Assembly (NCBI GenBank): GCA_000016765.1
Contig: CP000701.1
Span: 124,001 to 188,000, forward strand
DNA length: 64,000 bases
Direction of reading: 5' to 3'
Origin: Rhizorhabdus wittichii RW1
GTDB lineage: Bacteria; Pseudomonadota; Alphaproteobacteria; Sphingomonadales; Sphingomonadaceae
Under the pieces are notes generated by a model, which was not told where the DNA came from, made no database searches, and saw nothing but the letters and a program-made list of their open reading frames with translations. Both the position numbers and the translations under genes were made by a program. Each line of letters starts with the position of its first letter. The stretch's first letter is position 1. Of this stretch, positions 18,901-27,270 are shown piece by piece.

Positions 18901-19184
18901 ACTCCTTGCGCCGCTCCGCAGCGGCCAGGTGCGTTACGCAGATGTCCAATATATGTGTCGGAATCGAAATTCTAAGCCGCATGCCGCGACGCCTTGCCGC
19001 TGAGCGATCACCCTCAGCAAACCTATGACCGCCCGCGGTGCGACCTGATCCAATCCTTTGGGCATCCAACCCGAATAATTCCGTTCGATCAGTTTCCATC
19101 GATCTATCCTGGAGTGCCGCGACAAGCCGGTTCGGCAAGTCTCCCCCCATGTCTCGAACCATCGAGCGCCCACTCACCGGCGCA

Positions 19185-19560
19185 GTCGCGGTGAAGGCAT
19201 TGCCCTTGCGCGACCATCAACCGAAGCGCGATGCCCGGATGACCCTGCTGAAGGGTATCTGCTTCTGCGAGAAGTGCGGTGGAGCCATGACCATCCGCAC
19301 CGGCAAGGGCGGGCGCTATCGCTACTACACCTGCTCGATCAAGGCGCGGCAGGGCGAGACCGACTTGAGTCTCAAGCGCCTCTATGACGCGATCGAATCA
19401 GGTGTGGCCGATATTTCAGATCCGGCGTTGAAAGACCGTATTTCCGGTCTGAAGTCGCTCCGCGACCAAGCGCAGGTCGATGCCGAGCGGGCGCAGGCCA
19501 TGCTGGAAAGCTCCGGCAATCGGGCGGTGACGCCCGCCACCGTGCTGCGCACGCTCACCG
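19185..19560 (+). pseudogene. C-terminal fragment of a large serine recombinase with internal deletion
   Basis: The remnant carries the recombinase zinc ribbon (LLKGICFCEKCGGAMTIRTG ... YYTCS) and then the coiled-coil C-terminal part (LKRLYDAIESGVADISDPAL, LRDQAQVDAERAQ). The catalytic resolvase domain is absent. KARQGETDLSLKRLY joins two segments that are normally separated by roughly 60 residues, so an in-frame deletion has occurred inside the fragment. The end near 19560 dissolves into unrelated sequence before the integrase. Confidence 0.75.
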
Positions 19561-19822
19561 CCGTTTCCAGCGGGAAATCGGCGGCAATCGGCGTGCCCAG
19601 CTTGGGACTGAATTGGCGGGGCGGGAAAGATTCGTATCCCCCGTTTCATGGCTTTGCGTCAATTGGCATTTTCTCGCATATTTCGTCATCAGAAACAACT
19701 GCTTAGCAGATATTTATCCGGATCGCAGGTCGCCGCAGTTCGGACCGGTTCGCTCCGATCCAGCGCACAAACCCGGGCGCAATTCGCAAACGGGCAGTTC
19801 GACGGAGCCACTGGGATTCGAA

Positions 19823-21175
19823 ATGCCACGCTCAATGCACAAGCTTAGCCCTCGACGCGTCACCACGCTGTCTGCGCCCGGATGGTATGGCGATGGCGGC
19901 GGCCTTTACCTCCGCATCAAGACCGATGGATCGAAGCGCTGGGCATTCACCTACGAGCGCAATAAGCGCCGGCACGAGATGGGCCTTGGAGCCGTCGTGG
20001 ATGTGCCGCTGGCAAAGGCGCGAGAAGAAGCGGCGGCGGCGCGGCAGCTTTGGATCGATGGTCTCGACCCGATCGAGCAGCGGCGAACCACCGGGCAGGC
20101 CGAGCCTGAGCGGAAGCCGGAGGCCGTGCCGGAAACCGTGAAGCAGAGTGGTTCTCCGCTATTCGGTCCCTTCGCAGAAGCCTATATCGACACCCAGGAA
20201 GAGGGATGGAAGAATCCCAAGCATCGCCAGCAGTGGCGCAACACGATCAAGACGCACGGGAAATCGTTGCTCACCATTCCGGTTGATGTGATCACCGTCG
20301 ACGACGTGGTTGCAGTGCTACAACCGATCTGGCGCTCGACTCCCGAAACCGCGGGGCGTTTGCGTGGACGGATTGAGAACATCCTCGATGCGGCCAAGGC
20401 ATCGAAGCACATCGCCGGCCCGTGGGAGAATCCCGCACGCTGGCGAGGCAATCTGATCCATCTATTGCACCGCCGCGGGAGGAAATCTCAGGTGCGCCAT
20501 CATCCGGCGATACCGTTTGAAGATCTGCCCGACTTCATCCTTCGCCTGCGCCGTCGGCCGGCGCTCGTTGCACGTGCGCTTGAGTTCACCATTCTCTGCG
20601 CAACGCGTACCAATGAGACGTTGCGCATGACCTGGTCCGAGGTGAATTTGGACGATGCCGTATGGAATGTCGCCGCCGATCGCATGAAGATGGGCGTCGA
20701 ACACCGCATCCCGCTGCCGGATCGCGTCGTCGAAATCCTTCGTGAGATCGCGAAGGGCACCAACTGCGATCCGGGCACGTTCGTGTTCGAAGGGCAAAAG
20801 ATAGGAAAGCCGCTCTCCCAGATGTCGATGACGATGGTGCTTCGCCGGATAAAGCTTGGTCATTATACCGTGCATGGCATGCGTAGCGCGTTTCGCGACT
20901 ATATGGGCGAAATGACAAACCACCCGGAATCGGTCGTGGAGCAGGCACTCGCCCATCAGATCGGGGACGAGACCACACGCGCCTACCGGCGAGGGGATGC
21001 GTTCCTAAAACGACGCGCGCTGATGAAGGATTGGGAAGGGTATCTCGATTCCAAAGCGGTGAAATCGAAACAGGCAAAAGGTCGGCGTAAACCAGATTCG
21101 GCGCGATTGGCCGCAAGCCGTAATCACCATGGCTTGGGAGAGGATCTGCGTAGGGAAATCGTGACAGCGAGTTAA
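19823..21175 (+). CDS. P4-type tyrosine integrase
   Basis: This is a site-specific recombinase of about 450 aa. It has the DUF4102 arm-binding N-terminus (LSAPGWYGDGGGLYLRIKTD), a core-binding domain, and the catalytic domain with Arg in CATRTNETLRMTW, HxxR in HGMRSAFRDY and Tyr in TTRAYRRGD. The ATG at 19823 (MPRSMHKLSP) or at 19835 is chosen because the upstream frame has no family resemblance. Such integrases sit at one end of genomic islands; the adjacent Abi/HEPN gene could be cargo. No tRNA target or att repeat was found nearby. Confidence 0.9.
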   Translation: MPRSMHKLSPRRVTTLSAPGWYGDGGGLYLRIKTDGSKRWAFTYERNKRRHEMGLGAVVDVPLAKAREEAAAARQLWIDGLDPIEQRRTTGQAEPERKPEAVPETVKQSGSPLFGPFAEAYIDTQEEGWKNPKHRQQWRNTIKTHGKSLLTIPVDVITVDDVVAVLQPIWRSTPETAGRLRGRIENILDAAKASKHIAGPWENPARWRGNLIHLLHRRGRKSQVRHHPAIPFEDLPDFILRLRRRPALVARALEFTILCATRTNETLRMTWSEVNLDDAVWNVAADRMKMGVEHRIPLPDRVVEILREIAKGTNCDPGTFVFEGQKIGKPLSQMSMTMVLRRIKLGHYTVHGMRSAFRDYMGEMTNHPESVVEQALAHQIGDETTRAYRRGDAFLKRRALMKDWEGYLDSKAVKSKQAKGRRKPDSARLAASRNHHGLGEDLRREIVTAS

Positions 21176-21836
21176 GGCCTGTTTGAAATAAGCCCGGTCA
21201 CCCCCTGAATCTTGTCCACCCAGTTGGCAGCGACGCTGCTTCTCCAGCCAATTACCTCATGAAGGAGTGCATAGTCGGCGGCGAGGTTTCGACCGAATAT
21301 CGGCTCATGATGCGCGATGCGATTCCGGAAATGTCGGATCGTCAGCAGTGCGTTGAAGGCGGCCGCACGGGCCGTGGGAATGGGTGTTGCGTTAGGAACG
21401 CCCGGGAATGAGGCATTGAAGTTTCCATTGGGAAGCCAAAGGCGGTTATCTTGGCCGACCGTGAACACCTTTCCCAGAAGGCGAAGTTGAGTTCCGCCAC
21501 CACCTTGCCGGTCGTCGGCTGCCTTGCGGCAACGTCGCGCAGATTGTTCTGCGGATTGTAGTGGTAGGCCTTCTTGGGAACCGGCAGGCTGCGAATGAAA
21601 CCGTTCGACCATGGCCAGTTTGGCCCATGCACCTTCTTGATCGCCTCGACGACGCCGTTGCGCGCCGCGACTTCGCACACTTGCAACGGCACGATAAAGG
21701 CCGCCGAAATTTCCAGATTCCACTGGTACAGAGCGAGCGCGTGATCGACATCGTTGTTTGTGACGCGCAGATATGTGGCGAATCGCGGGCCGGAAATGAC
21801 GGGAGGAAGATCGCGAATTTCGTCGGAGCTGAACAT
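21172..21836 (-). pseudogene. Abi/HEPN-type protein gene with a 1-nt frameshift
   Basis: The gene begins MFSSDEIRDLPPVISGPRFA and runs to VVAELNFAFWE. It then continues in another frame as KVFTVGQDNRLWLPNGNFNA to HFRNRIAHHEPIFGRNLAAD and the stop at 21172. Loss of one A near 21472-21475 accounts for the shift. The RNRIAHHEPIF motif is the R-x4-6-H HEPN signature seen in AbiD/AbiF-like abortive-infection proteins, which are presumed RNases. It is convergent with the integrase and overlaps its stop region, so it may be degraded defence cargo of the island. Confidence 0.72.
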
Positions 21837-21886
21837 TGATGAGGCGACTCGATGGAGGAATCCTACTCTCTGTAGGTTGACTTTTA

Positions 21887-22716
21887 GGGTCAGGACCCAT
21901 TGATTTGGGGTGATTGGTGTGATTCAGGCTTGGTAAGGAGCCTGAACGATGAGTGATCTTTTCTGGCTGACAGACGAGCAGATGGCTCGGCTTCAGCCAT
22001 TCTTTCCCAAGAGCCATGGCAGGCCGCGCGTTGATGATCGGCGGGTGCTGAGCGGGATCATCTTCGTCAATCGCAATGGGTTGAGGTGGCGTGACGCGCC
22101 CAGGGAGTATGGTCCGGCAAAGACGCTTTATAACCGCTGGAAGCGATGGGGAGACATGGGTGTCTTCATCGCGATGATGGACGGCCTGTCTGCCAAGGGC
22201 AGCGAGCGCAAGACGATCATGATCGACGCGACCTATCTCAAAGCACACCGCACGGCTTCGAGCCTGCGGGTTAAAAAGGGGGTCTTGGGCGCCTGATCGG
22301 GCGCACGAAAGGTGGCATGAACACCAAGCTTCACGCTGTCACGGATGGCAGGGGCCGTCCGATCAGCTTCTTCATGACCGCGGGTCAGGTCAGCGATTAC
22401 ACCGGCGCGGCCGCCTTGTTGGACGGCCTACCCAAAGCAGACTGGCTGCTGGGCGACCGGGGCTATGATGCCGACTGGTTCCGCGATGCCCTTGAGGAAA
22501 AAGGGATTACCCCTTGCATCCCAGGCAGAAAGTCCCGCAAAAAGCTCGTCAAATACGACAAGCGCCGATACAAAGGTCGCAACAGGATCGAGATCATGTT
22601 CGGCCGTCTCAAAGACTGGAGGCGCGTCGCAACACGCTACGACAGGTGCCCCAACGTCTTCCTCTCCGCCGTCGCTCTCGCCGCAACCGTCATGTTCTGG
22701 CTATGAGTCCTGACCC
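21887..22716 (+). mobile_element. IS5-family insertion sequence, copy 1
   Basis: This is an 830-bp element with terminal inverted repeats beginning GGGTCAGGAC and TA on each side. The encoded proteins are identical to those of the inverted copy at 26410-27239. Together the two flank 3.7 kb of catabolic genes. The left 60 bp and right few bases outside the transposase contain only the ends. Confidence 0.9.
21949..22706 (+). CDS. IS5-family transposase (copy 1), two frames with predicted -1 frameshift
   Basis: The upstream frame (21949-22296, 115 aa) has the N-terminal domain (LTDEQMARLQPFFPK, LRWRDAPREYGP) and the first Asp in MIDATYLKAHRTA. The downstream frame (22317-22706, 129 aa) has LLGDRGYDADWFRDAL and RRYKGRNRIEIMFGRLKDWR, which supply the second Asp and Glu. 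A run of five A and five G near 22273-22282 lies before the first stop. A -1 slip there gives KKGGLGRLIGRTKGGMNTK and joins the frames, as is normal for this group. It is probably active. Confidence 0.9.
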
Positions 22717-22752
22717 TAGCATCGCCATGAGCCTAAATAACAGTACAGATTG

Positions 22753-22767
22753 TACCGTATAACGGTA
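22753..22767. promoter_or_regulatory. Operator-like palindrome TACCGT-ATA-ACGGTA upstream of the SDR cluster
   Basis: A perfect 6-bp inverted repeat with a 3-bp centre lies about 100 bp before the SDR start. Its half-sites and spacing (GTACC-N7-GGTA) match the site at 49841-49857 in the IclR/cyclase promoter. A TTGACT box further downstream (about 22796) could be a -35 element. Confidence 0.55.
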
Positions 22768-22867
22768 TTTATTGCCAAATCGCTCACTCTCGCTGTTGAC
22801 TGAACCAAATAGCAATGCAATTTATACTGATAATTGGTGCGACAGTTCACCAGCACGGGAGAATCGG

Positions 22868-23692
22868 ATGACCTTGAGCAGCGGCGCGCTGGCGTCTGGC
22901 GGAATCGCCGATCCGTCGGTTCTTTTCGACGTGAGGGGCAAAATAGCGATCATCACTGGGGCATCGGGCGCCTTTGGGGCGCTGGCTGCCCGCGTACTCG
23001 CTGCCGCAGGAGCCCATCTTGTCCTGTCTGGTGGCAATGCCGATGCATTGCGTTTGGTCGCGGATGACTGCGCGAACGCCGGTGCGTCTGTTGAGACCAT
23101 CGTCCGTCGACCGGAGGAGGAGGCGGACGCAGCAGCGATACTCGAAGCCGCGGTCGCGCGTTTCGGACGCGCCGACATTCTGGTCGTCGCTTCCGGGATG
23201 AATGACGTGGCGAAGATCGAAGACATGACGTTCGCCCGTTTCGACGCCGTGATGCAGGCGAATGTCGCCGGACCCTGGCTGATGGCGCAGGCGATGACCC
23301 GCCAACTGGTCGCTCAGGGGGACGGGGGCAAGATCGTGCTCATGTCGTCGGCGCGCGGCAAATTGGGGCATCCGGCGGGATACACCGCTTATTGCGCCTC
23401 GAAATCGGCCATCGACGGGATCGTGCGCGCGCTGGGATGCGAGCTTGGCGGGCATGGAATTACGGTGAATGCGATAGCTCCGACGGTGTTTCGTTCGGAC
23501 CTGACGGCATGGATGTTTGAAGACAGCGAACGGGCGGTGACAACACGCGCCAATCTGCTGCCGCGCATCCCCCTCGGTCGTCTGGGCGAGCCGGACGATC
23601 TCGCCGGTCCTTTGCTGTTTCTCTGTTCGCGCGCTTCCAACTTCTACACCGGGCACGTCCTTTATGCCGATGGCGGCTACACTGCGGGCTAA
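22868..23692 (+). CDS. Short-chain dehydrogenase/reductase
   Basis: This is a classical SDR of 274 aa. The nucleotide motif is TGASGAFGALAA, an unusual variant of TGxxxGIG. The catalytic Ser is in LMSSARGKLG and Tyr/Lys in YTAYCASKSA. The ATG at 22868 follows GGGAG and fits the family; the longer frame runs through the operator. It is clearly paralogous to the SDR at 47717-48517 (both share SARGKLGHPAGY, GITVNAIAPTVFRS and TAWMFED). The substrate is unknown; the adjacent hydrolase and aldolase suggest oxidation of a hydroxy intermediate. Confidence 0.88.
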   Translation: MTLSSGALASGGIADPSVLFDVRGKIAIITGASGAFGALAARVLAAAGAHLVLSGGNADALRLVADDCANAGASVETIVRRPEEEADAAAILEAAVARFGRADILVVASGMNDVAKIEDMTFARFDAVMQANVAGPWLMAQAMTRQLVAQGDGGKIVLMSSARGKLGHPAGYTAYCASKSAIDGIVRALGCELGGHGITVNAIAPTVFRSDLTAWMFEDSERAVTTRANLLPRIPLGRLGEPDDLAGPLLFLCSRASNFYTGHVLYADGGYTAG

Positions 23693-23748
23693 ACGGATCG
23701 ATCATCCAGCGCTCCGGCAAGGCGGCAGGCAAGAGAGGCCGAATTCCG

Positions 23749-24486
23749 ATGGTAAAAAAACCAACCCTGATCCTGCTGCCCGGATCGCTGTGCGACGCGA
23801 CAATGTGGCGCGCGCAGGTCGATGCGCTGGAGGATATCTGCGTTCCGCTGGTTGTCGATCTGGGGGGTTTTGACACCATAGCCGCCATGGCGGATCATGT
23901 CCTTGAATACGCTCCGGACCACAGCTTCGCTCTGGCGGGCTTTTCGCTTGGAGGCTTCGCGGCACTCGAGGTGGTGCGGCGAGCGCCCGACAGGGTCGCC
24001 CGGCTGACTCTGCTCGGCACCTCGGCCCGGCCTGACAAACCTGAAAACGCGCCGCGCCGGCTGGCGAATATCGCGGCTTTCGAGGAAGATGCCGATCCAC
24101 CCCTGCGCGCCTTCGCCGATCTGACGCGCGGCTCCACCACGCCGGAGGGCGTGTCCGCCGCTGTGATCGCTTCGATGCGGCACCATGGTCCGGCCAGCTA
24201 TGGCCCCCACCAGCGGGCGATGATGACGCGTCCCGATGCGCGACCGCATCTGTCCGACATTGCGTGCCCGACACTGGTGCTGTGCGGCGGCGAGGATCGG
24301 GCCACGCCGCCGGAGGGCAATCGCGAGATTGCCGAAACCATTCCCGGCGCAACCTATGTCGAACTGGCCGAAGTGGGCCACATGGTGACGCTGGAGGCCC
24401 CTGACGCCGTCAGCGCCGCCATGCGGAACTGGCTGCTTTTCCCCGAAGCGTCGACCATCCACGGAGGCCCAGGAAGCCATGAATAA
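23749..24486 (+). CDS. Alpha/beta-fold hydrolase
   Basis: This is a cytoplasmic hydrolase of 245 aa. The nucleophile elbow GFSLGGF puts Ser near residue 66. An acid residue likely lies in CGGEDRATPP and the His in EVGHMVTLE. PGSLCDATMW near the N-terminus supplies the oxyanion-hole region. It lies between the SDR and the HpaI-like aldolase and overlaps the latter by 8 nt, so the three are one operon. It may hydrolyse an ester, lactone or C-C bond in the same pathway; the family alone does not decide which. Confidence 0.83.
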   Translation: MVKKPTLILLPGSLCDATMWRAQVDALEDICVPLVVDLGGFDTIAAMADHVLEYAPDHSFALAGFSLGGFAALEVVRRAPDRVARLTLLGTSARPDKPENAPRRLANIAAFEEDADPPLRAFADLTRGSTTPEGVSAAVIASMRHHGPASYGPHQRAMMTRPDARPHLSDIACPTLVLCGGEDRATPPEGNREIAETIPGATYVELAEVGHMVTLEAPDAVSAAMRNWLLFPEASTIHGGPGSHE

Positions 24487-25234
24487 GGTACGAACATGCT
24501 GGAACGAGGGGCGGCCCGCGCTCGCGGGGTGGCTGCAACTGCCCGGAACCCTCCACGCCGAGGCGCTCGCGCGGCTCGATTATGACGCAGTCGTCATCGA
24601 TATGCAGCATAGCCCGATCGATTTCGGTCAGGTTGCGCCGATGCTGATAGCGATCGAGCTAGGCGGCGCCGAACCGTTCGTGCGCACGCAAGTCAACGAT
24701 CCGTCGGATATCATGAAACTGCTCGATGCGGGCGCCTATGGCATAATCGCGCCGATGGTGAACACCCGCGCGGAAGCGCAAACATTGGCGTCTGCCCTGC
24801 ATTATTCGCCGCGCGGTCTCCGCTCCTTCGGTCCGCGACGGCCATCCCTGCGGTACGGCTCGGGCTATCTCGCGCAGGCGAGCGAGACCGTGGTCGGGCT
24901 GGCGATGATCGAGACCCGCGAAGCGCTGGCGAATATCGACGAGATCCTGTCGGTAGACGGGATCGACGGCGTATTCATCGGTCCGACCGATCTCGCGCTC
25001 GATCTGGGCCATGCCCCGCTGGTCGATACCGAGGAGGCGGAGGTGGTATCCGCCATCGCGCATGTGCGGGAACGTGCTCATGCGGCCGGCAAGCGGGTCG
25101 GCATCTTCTGCGGCAGCGGCGGCTTTGCGCGGGTCAAGCTGGCTGAAGGCTTCGATTTCGTCACCGCCGCCCCCGACCTTGCCATGCTGAGTGCTGCCGC
25201 CCGCCAGGTCATCGCGGACGCCAGGGCGCTTTGA
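24479..25234 (+). CDS. HpcH/HpaI-family aldolase
   Basis: This is a class II pyruvate aldolase of 251 aa. The family cleaves 4-hydroxy-2-oxo acids (for example 4-hydroxy-2-oxoheptanedioate) to pyruvate and an aldehyde. YDAVVIDMQHSPIDF carries the early Asp/His segment, GAYGIIAPMVNT the core, and MIETREALANIDEIL with GVFIGPTDLALDLG the metal-binding Glu and Asp. It pairs logically with the HpaH-like hydratase at 28510-29292, although the two are on opposite strands and separated by an IS. The true substrate is inferred. Confidence 0.86.
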   Translation: MNKVRTCWNEGRPALAGWLQLPGTLHAEALARLDYDAVVIDMQHSPIDFGQVAPMLIAIELGGAEPFVRTQVNDPSDIMKLLDAGAYGIIAPMVNTRAEAQTLASALHYSPRGLRSFGPRRPSLRYGSGYLAQASETVVGLAMIETREALANIDEILSVDGIDGVFIGPTDLALDLGHAPLVDTEEAEVVSAIAHVRERAHAAGKRVGIFCGSGGFARVKLAEGFDFVTAAPDLAMLSAAARQVIADARAL

Positions 25235-25245
25235 AGGAGAGACAC

Positions 25246-26268
25246 ATGATTGACCTGAACGACCGCCTCGTGCGCTACGCGGATCTGGTCCCCTGCATGA
25301 ATGCGTTCATCGATACGCGCTCGCCGGGTTCGGACAGGAAGGAGAATTTCACGATCATTGGCGCGGGGGTCGGGGAAAATCCCAACCAGTTCGTCCACAT
25401 TCGCGAAAAGCACGGCTTCAACGTCAGTGCCGCGCGTCAGCCCGGGGGATGCGTCAATTCCCAGCACAGCCATGAACATGCCGAAATATTCGTGGTGCAT
25501 AGCGGCAAATGGCGCCTGCTGTTCGGGGTCGAGGCGGGAGCGGACGGCCATCTCGATATCGCGCCGGGCGACGTCGTGTCCGTGCCCATCCACATGTTCC
25601 GCGGTTTCGAGAAGCTGGACGATGGTGTCGGCTTCTTGTGGGTGCCGTTGGGCCAGGATGATCCGGGCAAAGTGGAATGGTCGCCGAAAGTCTTTGAACT
25701 GGCGCGGGAAACCGGGTTGACGTTGCTCAAGGGCGGTCGGCTGATCGATACGCTGGCGGGCGAGAGCGTGCCTGCGGATGCGGAACTGGAAAACGGCCCG
25801 GATGCGGAGCGCATCGCGCAATTGCGGACTCCGCCGCTGACCCGCATCGCCGAATGCGCCGTAACATTCGACCAGATTGCTCCGAATCCCCTTTCGCCGC
25901 TGGCGGCGCCTGGCGTGGAAGAGTGCCCGGTCATCGGAACCGGCATGACGACGGACGGGTTCGGGCCGGGACCTATCGAGGGATGGTGGGACCATGGCTT
26001 CGTCCTGCGCCTGTTGCGCATGCAGACGGGGGCTGTCGTGCCCATGCATGTGCGGGACGAGGAAGAAGTGCTGTTCGTTCAGAGCGGCGCACTTGGCATC
26101 GATACGCCAGAGGGCAAGGTGGTGATGGTGACGGGCGACACCTTCACGACGCCCAAGGGCATGCCGCGCCGTTTTCGCGCGCTATCGTCCGATGGATGCG
26201 CGGTGTTCGTGCTGCGCGGCGGAGATTCACCGTCGATGCCGCATTTTGTGAACGCCAACGCGTCTTAG
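25246..26268 (+). CDS. Double-cupin protein, gentisate-dioxygenase-like
   Basis: This protein of 340 aa has two cupin domains. The first shows QHSHEHAEIFVVHSGKW, an H-x-H-x3-E metal site, and GDVVSVPIHMFRGFE with the later His. The second shows MHVRDEEEVLFVQSGALG and GDTFTTPKGMPRRF, where the last His is replaced. Bicupins of this length include gentisate and 1-hydroxy-2-naphthoate dioxygenases, but sequence outside the metal site is not diagnostic. I chose ATG 25246 because GAAGGAGAG precedes it; an in-frame start at 25231 is less likely. It could be the ring-opening enzyme of this cluster. Confidence 0.72.
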   Translation: MIDLNDRLVRYADLVPCMNAFIDTRSPGSDRKENFTIIGAGVGENPNQFVHIREKHGFNVSAARQPGGCVNSQHSHEHAEIFVVHSGKWRLLFGVEAGADGHLDIAPGDVVSVPIHMFRGFEKLDDGVGFLWVPLGQDDPGKVEWSPKVFELARETGLTLLKGGRLIDTLAGESVPADAELENGPDAERIAQLRTPPLTRIAECAVTFDQIAPNPLSPLAAPGVEECPVIGTGMTTDGFGPGPIEGWWDHGFVLRLLRMQTGAVVPMHVRDEEEVLFVQSGALGIDTPEGKVVMVTGDTFTTPKGMPRRFRALSSDGCAVFVLRGGDSPSMPHFVNANAS

Positions 26269-26409
26269 CCCACTACTTCCGCGATATTCGAACGTTGCTG
26301 GGTGTTCCTCCGGCCATCAAGGCCTGCCAATTATCCGATGACGATGAGGGGGGGCTTGCGCCCGCGTGTCTCAAAGCCGCTGGTCAAGATAATGGGTGCG
26401 AAGGGGTTA

Positions 26410-27239
26410 GGGTCAGGACTCATAGCCAGAACATGACGGTTGCGGCGAGAGCGACGGCGGAGAGGAAGACGTTGGGGCACCTGTCGTAGCGTGTTGCGAC
26501 GCGCCTCCAGTCTTTGAGACGGCCGAACATGATCTCGATCCTGTTGCGACCTTTGTATCGGCGCTTGTCGTATTTGACGAGCTTTTTGCGGGACTTTCTG
26601 CCTGGGATGCAAGGGGTAATCCCTTTTTCCTCAAGGGCATCGCGGAACCAGTCGGCATCATAGCCCCGGTCGCCCAGCAGCCAGTCTGCTTTGGGTAGGC
26701 CGTCCAACAAGGCGGCCGCGCCGGTGTAATCGCTGACCTGACCCGCGGTCATGAAGAAGCTGATCGGACGGCCCCTGCCATCCGTGACAGCGTGAAGCTT
26801 GGTGTTCATGCCACCTTTCGTGCGCCCGATCAGGCGCCCAAGACCCCCTTTTTAACCCGCAGGCTCGAAGCCGTGCGGTGTGCTTTGAGATAGGTCGCGT
26901 CGATCATGATCGTCTTGCGCTCGCTGCCCTTGGCAGACAGGCCGTCCATCATCGCGATGAAGACACCCATGTCTCCCCATCGCTTCCAGCGGTTATAAAG
27001 CGTCTTTGCCGGACCATACTCCCTGGGCGCGTCACGCCACCTCAACCCATTGCGATTGACGAAGATGATCCCGCTCAGCACCCGCCGATCATCAACGCGC
27101 GGCCTGCCATGGCTCTTGGGAAAGAATGGCTGAAGCCGAGCCATCTGCTCGTCTGTCAGCCAGAAAAGATCACTCATCGTTCAGGCTCCTTACCAAGCCT
27201 GAATCACACCAATCACCCCAAATCAATGGGTCCTGACCC
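26410..27239 (-). mobile_element. IS5-family insertion sequence, copy 2 (inverted)
   Basis: This is an 830-bp element with the same inverted repeats and TA flanks as copy 1, in the opposite orientation. Its translated frames are identical to those of copy 1. It separates the double-cupin gene from the MFS gene, whose ribosome binding site lies just outside the element. The 140 bp between the cupin stop and the element hold no recognisable gene. Confidence 0.9.
26420..27177 (-). CDS. IS5-family transposase (copy 2), two frames with predicted -1 frameshift
   Basis: Upstream frame 26830-27177 and downstream frame 26420-26809 encode the same 115-aa and 129-aa segments as copy 1, with the A5G5 slip site between them. 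The catalytic residues are as described for copy 1. Full identity of both frames implies very recent duplication, or homogenisation of the two copies. Confidence 0.9.
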
Positions 27240-27270
27240 TAGACAGGATCAAAATCAAGGGGAGAGGGAT

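Noticed and set aside
19780-19825. tRNA 3' end or att core before the integrase
   Set aside because: A TTCGA...ATTCGAA stretch looked like a T-arm, but no acceptor stem or matching downstream repeat was found.
26269-26409. Possible transposase scrap between the cupin gene and IS copy 2
   Set aside because: Short translated stretches looked vaguely transposase-like, but no motif was firm enough to assign.
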